In this document: in pieces, positions 7,073 to 12,916 of the stretch
How the letters are laid out: the number at the start of each line of letters is the position of its first letter
How positions within the stretch are numbered: position 1 is the stretch's first letter
From: an uncultured Lachnobacterium sp.
GTDB taxonomy: Bacteria > Bacillota > Clostridia > Lachnospirales > Lachnospiraceae
Assembly (NCBI GenBank): GCA_900548765.1
Contig: URLU01000039.1
Location: 1-14,056 of the forward strand
DNA: 14,056 nucleotides
Direction: 5' to 3'
Notes under the pieces: model-generated
Told to the model about the DNA's origin: nothing
What the model saw: the letters and a program-made list of their open reading frames with translations, nothing else
Databases searched by the model: none
Program-made: the position numbers and the translations under genes

Positions 7073-7150
7073 ATGGACAGTAGTGATAGTCGAAGTCGAA
7101 GTACATATGATGATGGATACAGGCTTGGATTATTTTTCAGGTGTCTGTAG
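7073..7150 (+). CDS. 25-codon leader peptide upstream of mgtE
   Basis: A short reading frame starts 8 nt after AGAGGAGG (7057-7064) and about 27 nt after the predicted transcription start, and ends at TAG 7148-7150. The product begins MDSSDSRSRSTYDD and ends LFFRCL. All five serines use AGT, and CGA-AGT is repeated in tandem at codons 7-10, followed by an Asp-Asp pair. It has no recognisable mature function. Codons 14-18 form the 5' arm of a 13-of-14-match antiterminator (7112-7125 with 7172-7185), and an intrinsic terminator follows 28 nt after the stop. Promoter, Shine-Dalgarno, short ORF, antiterminator and terminator in this order point to a regulatory uORF whose translation decides read-through into mgtE. 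Function is inferred; the sequence elements are directly visible. Confidence 0.75.
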   Translation: MDSSDSRSRSTYDDGYRLGLFFRCL

Positions 7151-7190
7151 TTGTGCCATTTTATATTAATTAGCCTTTATCCATCGTTGT
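7107..7190 (+). promoter_or_regulatory. Antiterminator of the mgtE attenuator
   Basis: GATGGATACAGGCT (7112-7125, inside the leader peptide gene) pairs with AGCCTTTATCCATC (7172-7185) at 13 of 14 positions; the mismatch is C7120 against U7177. Pairing continues outward to 7107/7190 with A-U and G-U pairs. The 3' arm contains ATCCATC, which is also the 5' arm of the terminator, so the two folds exclude each other. Confidence 0.75.
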
Positions 7191-7217
7191 AAGCTTTCAC
7201 AACACGATGGATTTTTT
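7179..7217 (+). terminator. Leader terminator (attenuator) upstream of mgtE
   Basis: ATCCATCG (7179-7186) plus TTGT (7187-7190) pair with ACAA (7199-7202) and CGATGGAT (7205-7212), leaving a 2-nt bulge and an 8-nt loop. Six T's follow at 7212-7217. It lies between the leader peptide and the mgtE ribosome site, so it must be read through for mgtE expression. Confidence 0.88.
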
Positions 7218-7248
7218 ATGCCCTTTTTTAGGGTAGAAGGAGGCTAAT

Positions 7249-8643
7249 ATGATGAAAGAAGTATTAAGAGAACCAATTTTTGTAAGAGAGATTATAGACA
7301 TTATCAGGTCATCACACTCTGCTGATGAGCTAAGAGACAGACTTAGAGATTACCATGACAATGATATTGCACAAAGTCTTGAATTTTTAAATCAGAAGGA
7401 GAGAATTGATTTGTACAATGCACTCGGTGCTGAGTGGATGGCAGAAATCATTTCTTATCTGGATGAGCCGGCTAAGTATGTTGATGATTTAGGAACTGAC
7501 AGGCTGGCAAAGGCAGTCAACGAGATGGATGCCGATGACGCTGTAGATTTCTGGGATGAGATAGACGAGAGTGTGCGGGAAAAGCTCCGTCCAATGCTGG
7601 ATGAGGATGTCAAGACAGACATTAAGCTTATCAATTCCTATGATGATGATGAGATAGGAAGCCTGATTACAACAAACTTTATCTGTATCAGACAAAACCT
7701 CACCATCCGTCAGGCTATGCACGAGCTGGTGAAGCAGGCTGGCGAAAATGATAATATTTCTACTATATATGTAATTGACGAGGATGAGCATTTCTGCGGT
7801 GCCATTGATTTAAAAGACCTTATCATCGCAAGGGACAATATAGAGCTTGACACTCTGATTAGTTATGCCTACCCATATCTCTTTGATGATGAGAAAATAT
7901 CAGAGAGCATAGAGAAAATCAAGGATTACGCCGAGGATTCACTACCTGTTCTCGACCACAACAAGCGGATTATCGGTATCATCACAGCCCAGGACGTCAC
8001 AGAGGCTGTAGATGATGAATTAGGGGAGGACTATGCAAAGCTGGCTGGTCTGTCAGCAGAGGAGGACTTAAACGAGTCAACAGTCCAAAGCATGAAAAAA
8101 CGTCTGCCATGGCTTATTATCCTGCTGTTTCTGGGCATGGGAGTGTCATCTGTTGTAGGTGCCTTTGAGGGAGTTGTGGCAGTTCTTCCTATTGTAATAT
8201 GCTTCCAGTCCTTAATCCTTGACATGGCTGGAAATGTGGGCACCCAGTCACTGGCTGTCACCATCCGTGTCCTTATGGATGAAAACTTAAATGGCAGAGA
8301 CAAGCTGAAGCTGATCTTTAAAGAGATGAAGGTTGGTTTTTGTAATGGTGCTTTGCTTGGAATACTTGCCCTGTTCTGCTTAGGCTTATATATCACCCTA
8401 TTTAAGGGATATGGCTTTAGCCATGCACTTTTAATCTCAGGCTGTGTAGGTGCTTCACTGCTTATCGCCATAGTGATTTCAAGCCTTGTGGGTACACTGG
8501 TTCCTATATTTTTTAACAAGATTAAGGTTGACCCTGCTGTTGCATCAGGTCCACTTATCACCACGGTAAACGATTTGGTGGCAGTTGTAACCTACTATGG
8601 TTTTGCATGGATTTTCCTGATTCAGATAATGAAAATAGCATAA
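7249..8643 (+). CDS. mgtE: Magnesium transporter MgtE
   Basis: This 464-aa protein matches the family in length and layout. It has an acidic helical N domain (about 1-135), a tandem CBS pair (about 137-260, with STIYVIDEDEHFCGAIDLKD and SLPVLDHNKRIIGIITAQDV), a connecting helix, and five membrane spans from about 286 to 463. Pore-lining signatures are DMAGNVGTQSLAVTIR (GNVGTQS at 328-334) and VDPAVASGPLITTVNDL (DPA at 428-430, D442). MgtE admits Mg2+ at the plasma membrane and closes when Mg2+ binds between its N and CBS domains. AGGAGG (7238-7243) precedes two adjacent ATGs, 7249 and 7252; the second has the better spacing. Expression appears to be controlled by the leader peptide and attenuator described above. 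Confidence 0.96.
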   Translation: MMKEVLREPIFVREIIDIIRSSHSADELRDRLRDYHDNDIAQSLEFLNQKERIDLYNALGAEWMAEIISYLDEPAKYVDDLGTDRLAKAVNEMDADDAVDFWDEIDESVREKLRPMLDEDVKTDIKLINSYDDDEIGSLITTNFICIRQNLTIRQAMHELVKQAGENDNISTIYVIDEDEHFCGAIDLKDLIIARDNIELDTLISYAYPYLFDDEKISESIEKIKDYAEDSLPVLDHNKRIIGIITAQDVTEAVDDELGEDYAKLAGLSAEEDLNESTVQSMKKRLPWLIILLFLGMGVSSVVGAFEGVVAVLPIVICFQSLILDMAGNVGTQSLAVTIRVLMDENLNGRDKLKLIFKEMKVGFCNGALLGILALFCLGLYITLFKGYGFSHALLISGCVGASLLIAIVISSLVGTLVPIFFNKIKVDPAVASGPLITTVNDLVAVVTYYGFAWIFLIQIMKIA

Positions 8644-8661
8644 AAAGCAAAAATAAATACG

Positions 8662-8690
8662 TTGCATTATTCTATCATTAAGCTTATAAT
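8662..8690 (+). promoter_or_regulatory. Promoter of the thiazole operon
   Basis: TTGCAT (8662-8667), a 17-nt spacer and a perfect TATAAT (8685-8690) place transcription start near 8697, about 15 nt before the riboswitch P1 helix. Confidence 0.8.
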
Positions 8691-8710
8691 TACATTCGTA
8701 AATAGGGAGC

Positions 8711-8793
8711 TCATGTATCTGGGCTGAGAGTAGACAGGAAATGTCTTGACCTTTAACCTGATTTGGATAATGCCAACGTAGGAAAATACATGA
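8711..8793 (+). promoter_or_regulatory. TPP riboswitch (thi-box aptamer)
   Basis: The conserved thi-box strings are present: GGGCTGAGAG (8721-8730), then ACCTTTAACCTGAT, TGGATAATGCCAACGTAGG and AAA. P1 is a perfect 8-bp helix, TCATGTAT (8711-8718) with ATACATGA (8786-8793), and a small variable hairpin GACA-GGAAA-TGTC lies between the conserved blocks. The aptamer binds thiamin pyrophosphate and should lower thiSGH-tenI expression when it is plentiful. The expression platform is the terminator directly downstream. ATACA of the P1 3' strand (8786-8790) can also pair with TGTAT in the terminator 5' arm (8805-8809), a plausible antiterminator. Confidence 0.96.
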
Positions 8794-8800
8794 CACGTTT

Positions 8801-8833
8801 AGACTGTATATCTGTTGGTATGCAGTCTTTTTT
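8801..8833 (+). terminator. Riboswitch-controlled intrinsic terminator
   Basis: AGACTGTATA (8801-8810) pairs with TATGCAGTCT (8819-8828) through 10 positions including one G-U, with an 8-nt loop, followed by six T's (8828-8833). It ends 8 nt after the end of P1 begins and 140 nt before thiS. Confidence 0.92.
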
Positions 8834-8850
8834 ATGCCAAAGTATGCAAT

Positions 8851-8927
8851 AAAAGCTGCCGGTGGCAGGTTTTATGTATTACTTATTATCCCATTACTAG
8901 GGTGGACTGGGGGCACCACTTTCCACC
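8851..8927 (+). promoter_or_regulatory. Additional structured leader between the riboswitch terminator and thiS
   Basis: AAAAGCTGCC (8851-8860) and GGCAGGTTTT (8864-8873) form a hairpin with a 3-nt loop and one G-G mismatch, T-tailed like a terminator. GGTGGA (8901-8906) and TCCACC (8922-8927) are a perfect 6-bp pair around 15 nt. The 140 nt before thiS otherwise have no gene. This may be a second regulatory RNA in tandem with the TPP riboswitch; function unknown. Confidence 0.45.
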
Positions 8928-8973
8928 GACATCAAAGGCGCTGTTTAGAAAAAAAGACAGAAAAGGAGACAAA

Positions 8974-9168
8974 ATGGTTACAATTAACGGAGAACAGAAG
9001 GACCTTGCAGGTCAGAATCTGTACCAGTATCTCTCAAATGAGGGCTTCGATCTGAACAGAGTCGTTGTGGAAAGAAACCTTGAAATAATTCCAAAAGAGA
9101 TATTGGCTGAGATTCAAATTGAAGAAAACGACTCAATAGAAGTGCTTAATTTTGTGGGTGGAGGCTGA
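8974..9168 (+). CDS. thiS: Sulfur carrier protein ThiS
   Basis: This 64-aa ubiquitin-fold protein begins MVTINGEQKDLAGQNLYQYL and ends NFVGGG. The C-terminal Gly-Gly tail is adenylylated and converted to a thiocarboxylate that donates sulfur to thiazole synthase ThiG. AAAGGAGA (8962-8969) is 4 to 5 nt before ATG 8974. The frame stays open upstream to about 8815, but that extension runs through the riboswitch terminator and is not coding. It is the first gene of the thiS-thiG-thiH-tenI operon. ThiF, the enzyme that activates this protein, is not encoded in the window. Confidence 0.93.
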   Translation: MVTINGEQKDLAGQNLYQYLSNEGFDLNRVVVERNLEIIPKEILAEIQIEENDSIEVLNFVGGG

Positions 9169-9240
9169 TAAGTTAAGCTTCATACAAGCAAACACACAAT
9201 TATAATATAGGCAATATTAACTTGAGAAGGGAACAGGAAA

Positions 9241-10005
9241 ATGGAAGACAAATTTATACTAGGTGGAAAAGAATTTAACAGCCGCTTTATTTTAGGCTCA
9301 GGGAAATACAATATCAATCTCATCAAGGCTGCGGTTGAGCAGGGAGGAGCGGAAATCATCACACTGGCACTGCGCCGTGCAAACACAAATGACAATGAAA
9401 ATATTTTAGATTTTATTCCAAAGGGAGTCACCTTACTGCCAAACACATCCGGGGCAAGAAATGCAGATGAGGCTGTAAGAATAGCCAGATTAAGCCGTGC
9501 TATGGGCTGTGGTGATTTCGTCAAGGTAGAGATTATGAGAGATGCAAAATATCTTTTCCCAGATAATCAGGAAACCATAAAGGCAACTGAAATCCTGGCA
9601 AAGGAGGGCTTTGTGGTGCTCCCATATATGAACCCTGATTTGAACGTGGCAAGAGATTTACAGAGTGCAGGAGCTGCCGCCGTCATGCCTCTCGCCGCAC
9701 CTATTGGAAGCAACAAAGGACTTGCAACCAAAGAAATGATTCAGGTTTTAATCGATGAAATCGACCTGCCTATCATAGTGGATGCCGGCATCGGAAAACC
9801 ATCCCAGGCCTGCGAGGCTATGGAGATGGGAGCTGCCGCTGTCATGGCAAATACAGCAATTGCCACTGCCGGCGATGTTCCGGAGATGGCTGCTGCCTTT
9901 AAGCTTGCAATCGAAGCCGGCAGAAAAGCCTACCTCACCGGAATGGGCAGAGTATTAGCAAGAGGTGGCAGTGCCTCAGACCCACTCACTGGATTTTTGC
10001 GATAA
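9241..10005 (+). CDS. thiG: Thiazole synthase ThiG
   Basis: This 254-aa TIM-barrel enzyme joins 1-deoxy-D-xylulose-5-phosphate, 2-iminoacetate and ThiS-thiocarboxylate sulfur into the thiazole phosphate tautomer. Signatures are LGGKEFNSRFILGSGKYN at the N-terminus, the Schiff-base lysine in DFVKVEIMRD (K95), VLPYMNPDLNVARDL, MPLAAPIGSNKGL, and IIVDAGIGKPSQACEAMEMG with AVMANTAIA near the C-terminus. Length is normal for the family. GAAGGGA (about 9226-9232) precedes ATG 9241. The 72-nt gap after thiS contains a 7-bp inverted repeat, AAGTTAA (9170-9176) with TTAACTT (9217-9223), which may fold in the mRNA. Confidence 0.96.
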   Translation: MEDKFILGGKEFNSRFILGSGKYNINLIKAAVEQGGAEIITLALRRANTNDNENILDFIPKGVTLLPNTSGARNADEAVRIARLSRAMGCGDFVKVEIMRDAKYLFPDNQETIKATEILAKEGFVVLPYMNPDLNVARDLQSAGAAAVMPLAAPIGSNKGLATKEMIQVLIDEIDLPIIVDAGIGKPSQACEAMEMGAAAVMANTAIATAGDVPEMAAAFKLAIEAGRKAYLTGMGRVLARGGSASDPLTGFLR

Positions 10006-10060
10006 GAGAAGCATAAATTATTTGATGAAGTTATTTTATTTAACATAGAAGGAATACAAA

Positions 10061-11320
10061 ATGAACGAAGAAAATCAGGTATATTTTATAGATAGTGATG
10101 TGCTCCCTCCTGAAGCCCTTGCCCGCAAGCACAAGTTGGAGCAGGAGCCATCCTCACGAACAAACCACATGGAGTACATGCCTGGCATGCAGGTCTTATC
10201 CTCTGATATCATGGGAAAAGTCCTAGATGCCATGGATTCATACGATTATGCCTCATATACAGCAAGTGATGTACAGCGTGCCTTATCAAACCCAAGCTGT
10301 AGCATCGAGGATTTTAAGGCATTATTATCACCTGCCGCTGCACCATTTCTGGAGCAGATGGCAAGAAAAGCAGAGGAGCTTACCAAAAATCATTTTGGTA
10401 ACACAGTATATATTTTCACCCCTCTGTACATAGCAAACTATTGCCAGAACTACTGTGTATACTGTGGTTTCAACTGCTATAACAACATCAGGAGAAAGAA
10501 GCTCACCTTTGAGGAAATAGAGCATGAGATGCAGGTTATTGCCAATACAGGCATGGAGGAAATCCTTATCCTGACCGGTGAGAGCCGCAAATACTCAGAT
10601 GTAGAGTACATCGGTGAGGCAGTAAAAATTGCAAAGAAGTACTTTAAAAATATCGGAATAGAAATCTACCCTGTAAATGAGGATGAATACCGATATTTGC
10701 ATGAGTGCGGTGTGGATTATGTCACTGTTTTTCAGGAGACCTATAATCCGGACAAGTACGAGACCCTGCACCTCCTGGGGCACAAGCGAGTATGGCCATA
10801 CCGCTTTGACTCTCAGGAACGTGCCATCATGGGCGGCATGAGAGGAGCTGGATTTTCTGCCCTGCTTGGACTTGACGATTTCAGAAAGGATGCTCTGGCA
10901 ACAGGACTTCATGTCTACTATATGAACCGCAAGTACCCTCATGCAGAGCTGTCTGTCAGCTGTCCAAGGCTTAGACCTATAGTAAATAATGAAAAGATTA
11001 ATCCAAAGGATGTAGGCGAGAAGGAGCTTTGTCAGGTGCTATGCGCTTATCGTATTTTCCTGCCATTTGTGGGTATCACTGTTTCAAGCCGTGAAAGCCG
11101 TGAATTCAGGGATGGCATTGCCAAGATATGCGCTACCAAGGTTTCTGCCGGCGTGTCCACCGGAATAGGTGACCATGAGGAGAAATACGAGGGCAAAGAG
11201 GATGCTGATGTGGGCGATGAGCAGTTTGAAATTAATGACAGCCGTTCCTTTGAAAGTATGTATCATGACATGGAGCAGGGAGGTCTTCAGCCGGTGCTGA
11301 ATGATTACATATATGTATAA
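10061..11320 (+). CDS. thiH: 2-iminoacetate synthase ThiH (tyrosine lyase, radical SAM)
   Basis: This 419-aa radical SAM enzyme cleaves tyrosine to p-cresol and dehydroglycine (2-iminoacetate), the glycine donor for ThiG in anaerobes. The cluster motif is ANYCQNYCVYCGFNC, with C128, C132 and C135 in C-x3-C-x2-C spacing. Other family landmarks are LILTGESRKYSDVEYI, VFQETYNPDKYETLH, RFDSQERAIMGGMRGAG and ELSVSCPRLRP. It is about 40 residues longer than E. coli ThiH, with the extra sequence at the N-terminus (FIDSDVLPPEALARKHKLEQ). AGAAGGAA (10047-10054) precedes ATG 10061. Its stop lies beyond the start of tenI, so the two genes overlap and are probably translationally coupled. Confidence 0.95.
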   Translation: MNEENQVYFIDSDVLPPEALARKHKLEQEPSSRTNHMEYMPGMQVLSSDIMGKVLDAMDSYDYASYTASDVQRALSNPSCSIEDFKALLSPAAAPFLEQMARKAEELTKNHFGNTVYIFTPLYIANYCQNYCVYCGFNCYNNIRRKKLTFEEIEHEMQVIANTGMEEILILTGESRKYSDVEYIGEAVKIAKKYFKNIGIEIYPVNEDEYRYLHECGVDYVTVFQETYNPDKYETLHLLGHKRVWPYRFDSQERAIMGGMRGAGFSALLGLDDFRKDALATGLHVYYMNRKYPHAELSVSCPRLRPIVNNEKINPKDVGEKELCQVLCAYRIFLPFVGITVSSRESREFRDGIAKICATKVSAGVSTGIGDHEEKYEGKEDADVGDEQFEINDSRSFESMYHDMEQGGLQPVLNDYIYV

Positions 11321-11882
11321 TGACACAATTGTGATTACAAACCGCAGGCTGGTAAAGGGCGATTATTTAGAGCAGATTGAAAGAGCCACATCCCTGCATC
11401 CATATGGGCTTATTCTCCGTGAAAAGGACTTGTCAGACGAGGAATATACTAAGCTTGCCATAGAAGTCTTAAAGATATGCCAAGCCAATGATGTGACCTG
11501 TTTTCTACATTCCAGATGCCATATTGCAAGGGAACTGGGCTGCCAAAATATCCATCTGTCTGTGAGGAGTCTTACGGAGCAGGCAGAGGAGCTTAGGTAT
11601 TTTAAAAATATAAGTGTTTCCTGCCACAGCCTTAAGGATGTGCAGGAAGCCATTGCCTACGGTGCCACACAGATTGTACTTGGTACCATATTTGAGACTG
11701 AGTGTAAAAAAGGCTTAAAAGGCAGGGGCGTGGCTTTTGTCAGAGAGATTGCTGACTATTGCGGGATTCATGCTGATGTGCCTGTTTTTGCCATTGGAGG
11801 GATTACTCCTGAGAATATAGGACTGGTAAAGGAAGCTGGTGCCAAGGGTGGATGCATGATGTCTTATATGATGAGCATATGA
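11301..11882 (+). CDS. tenI: TenI-like thiazole tautomerase (ThiE/TenI family)
   Basis: This 193-aa TIM-barrel protein of the ThiE/TenI family matches TenI better than thiamin-phosphate synthase: SCHSLKDVQEAI and LGTIFETECKKGLKGRG (about 127-143) follow the TenI pattern, and FAIGGITPENI is the phosphate-binding loop. The usual ThiE HLGQxD loop reads HLSVRS. TenI aromatises the ThiG product to the thiazole carboxylate phosphate, fitting its place in a thiazole-only operon. As I recall the B. subtilis protein, a catalytic His stands where T129 is here, while another His (H109) is kept, so activity is not certain. ATG 11301 overlaps thiH by 20 nt; ATG 11313 is an alternative, and neither has a strong ribosome site. 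Confidence 0.82.
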   Translation: MITYMYNDTIVITNRRLVKGDYLEQIERATSLHPYGLILREKDLSDEEYTKLAIEVLKICQANDVTCFLHSRCHIARELGCQNIHLSVRSLTEQAEELRYFKNISVSCHSLKDVQEAIAYGATQIVLGTIFETECKKGLKGRGVAFVREIADYCGIHADVPVFAIGGITPENIGLVKEAGAKGGCMMSYMMSI

Positions 11883-11994
11883 GTTGCAATAAGTGTATAC
11901 AAAAATATAATTTATGAATGATTTACAAAGGAAATGAACGCTAAAAAGAAAATAACATATGCAAAGGAATCATAAAAAAATATTTTAAAAAGGC

Positions 11995-12023
11995 TTACAT
12001 AACAACGCATATTATGATATAAT
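11995..12023 (+). promoter_or_regulatory. Promoter of the DUF2798 gene
   Basis: TTACAT (11995-12000), a 17-nt spacer and TATAAT (12018-12023) preceded by TGA form an extended -10 promoter. The predicted leader is about 94 nt. The rest of 11883-12123 is AT-rich; I see no gene in it and no clear terminator for the thiazole operon. Confidence 0.75.
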
Positions 12024-12123
12024 CTCCCAGCAATTAAATAGTGGTCTAAATTGGAAACGCACAATCTTTCTGGATGATAACGAACAACACATTAGAAATC
12101 ATTATCACACAGGAGGATTTTTT

Positions 12124-12579
12124 ATGCCAAAAAACAAATTTCAGGACGTAATTTTTACACTTATCATGGCTTCAGTCATGGTTTATGGGATGGTAGTCTA
12201 CAATGTAGCTTTAAACACCGGAGGTGTGACAGGACAGACATTTTTACTTGCTCTTCACGAGCTTCCAATCATGGTTCCAATTGCCTTCATCTTAGAGTTT
12301 TTCATAGTTGGAAAAATCGCCAAGATGCTTGCATTTAAGGTTATGAGACCAGATGACAGACCACAGTTCATCACATATGCTATTTCCATCTGTATATGCT
12401 GTATCATGTGTCCAGTCATGAGTCTTGCAGCCACAATCCTTTTCAAAGATACAAAGACCTTTGGAACATGGGTGCAGACCTGGGCAATGAATTTTCCGAT
12501 GGCATTGTTATATCAGATGTTTTATTGCGGGCCACTTGTCAGATTGATTTTCAGGACAATATTTAGAGAGAAAAAATAA
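12124..12579 (+). CDS. DUF2798 four-helix membrane protein
   Basis: This 151-aa integral membrane protein has four hydrophobic spans, at about residues 9-29, 48-66, 83-107 and 117-146, joined by short charged loops such as RPDDRPQF. The ending, NFPMALLYQMFYCGPLVRLI, is typical of DUF2798 proteins, whose function I do not know. The third span is cysteine-rich (ICICCIMC). AGGAGG (12111-12116) is 7 nt before ATG 12124, and the gene has its own promoter, so it appears monocistronic. Nothing in the context assigns a substrate; transport or membrane-stress roles would be guesses. Confidence 0.75.
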   Translation: MPKNKFQDVIFTLIMASVMVYGMVVYNVALNTGGVTGQTFLLALHELPIMVPIAFILEFFIVGKIAKMLAFKVMRPDDRPQFITYAISICICCIMCPVMSLAATILFKDTKTFGTWVQTWAMNFPMALLYQMFYCGPLVRLIFRTIFREKK

Positions 12580-12600
12580 TATTTGTCTTCAATATAGGTA

Positions 12601-12628
12601 TAGACATGGTCTGATTTTATGGTACAAT
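12601..12628 (+). promoter_or_regulatory. Promoter-like site downstream of the DUF2798 gene
   Basis: TAGACA (12601-12606), a 16-nt spacer and TACAAT (12623-12628) match five of six consensus positions each. Transcription would begin near 12635, right at the first of three short hairpins. Confidence 0.4.
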
Positions 12629-12631
12629 CAA

Positions 12632-12714
12632 GTTAGTTGGTACTAACACAGGAAGGCATGAAGAAACTCATGCCGGTTTACCATGTGATTGGTGGGATTC
12701 CTGCGGTTAGGAAT
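12632..12714 (+). other. Run of three perfect short hairpins, possible structured RNA
   Basis: GTTAGT/ACTAAC (12632-12637 and 12642-12647), GGCATGA/TCATGCC (12655-12661 and 12668-12674) and ATTCCT/AGGAAT (12697-12702 and 12709-12714) are three consecutive perfect stems with loops of 4, 6 and 6 nt. They follow a promoter-like site. They could be part of a small RNA or chance; no known RNA family is recognised. Confidence 0.3.
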
Positions 12715-12750
12715 GTGTCGAATAAGATTGTGGTTATGGAGAGGAAATGA
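12658..12750 (+). CDS. Doubtful 30-codon ORF
   Basis: The frame begins MKKLMPVYHVIGGIPAVRN and ends VVMERK before TGA. AGGAAGG lies almost against the start codon, too close to be a good ribosome site, and two of the hairpins fall within the region. The product resembles nothing I recognise; it might be a small protein, a remnant of a larger gene, or non-coding. It sits between the DUF2798 gene and the 32-bp repeat array. Confidence 0.2.
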   Translation: MKKLMPVYHVIGGIPAVRNVSNKIVVMERK

Positions 12751-12759
12751 TAGCAAAAA

Positions 12760-12866
12760 CATAAAAATGTGGTTTCCTCGAAAAAATGGCTCATAAAAAT
12801 GTGAATTTCCTTGAAAAGTGGCTCATAAAAATGTGAATTTCCTTGAAAAGTGGCTCATAAAAGTGT
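12760..12866 (+). repeat. Exact 32-bp-period direct repeat array upstream of the AAA ATPase gene
   Basis: The core CATAAAA(A/G)TGT starts at 12760, 12792, 12824 and 12856, exactly 32 bp apart each time. The second and third full 32-bp periods differ from the first at a few positions only; the period starting at 12824 is identical to that starting at 12792. Between cores the sequence reads TTTCCTTGAAAAGTGGCT. A 32-bp period is close to three helical turns, so the copies face the same side of the DNA. The array ends about 45 bp before the ATPase start codon, suggesting a repressor-binding or iteron-like control region. Confidence 0.85.
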
Positions 12867-12916
12867 AAAAATAGTATATAATATAAATATACATGTTACG
12901 GAGGTACTTTTATGAG
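12854..12916. promoter_or_regulatory. Inverted copy of the repeat core spanning the ATPase promoter and start codon
   Basis: CTCATAAAAGT (12854-12864, last repeat copy) is the exact reverse complement of ACTTTTATGAG (12906-12916), which covers the start codon at 12912. Between them lie TATAAT (12877-12882), the likely -10 box, and the ribosome site GGAGGT. No convincing -35 is seen; the repeats occupy that position. Confidence 0.55.

Noticed and set aside
7046..7248. M-box (ykoK) magnesium riboswitch upstream of mgtE
   Set aside because: The leader is only about 200 nt, most of it occupied by the short ORF and the attenuator, and I could not find the conserved M-box blocks.
8031..8564. 177-codon antisense frame inside mgtE
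   Set aside because: It lies wholly opposite the conserved membrane domain of mgtE, with no family resemblance and no ribosome site; it is a shadow.
8815..8973. Longer N-terminal extension of ThiS
   Set aside because: It would run through the riboswitch terminator; the ribosome site and family length both support the start at 8974.
11883..11994. Small ORFs or a terminator after tenI
   Set aside because: Only frames of under 15 codons with ribosome sites touching the start codon are present, and no GC-rich stem precedes the T/A runs.
12760..12866. CRISPR array
   Set aside because: The whole 32-bp period is repeated with no unique spacers, and there are no cas genes in the window.
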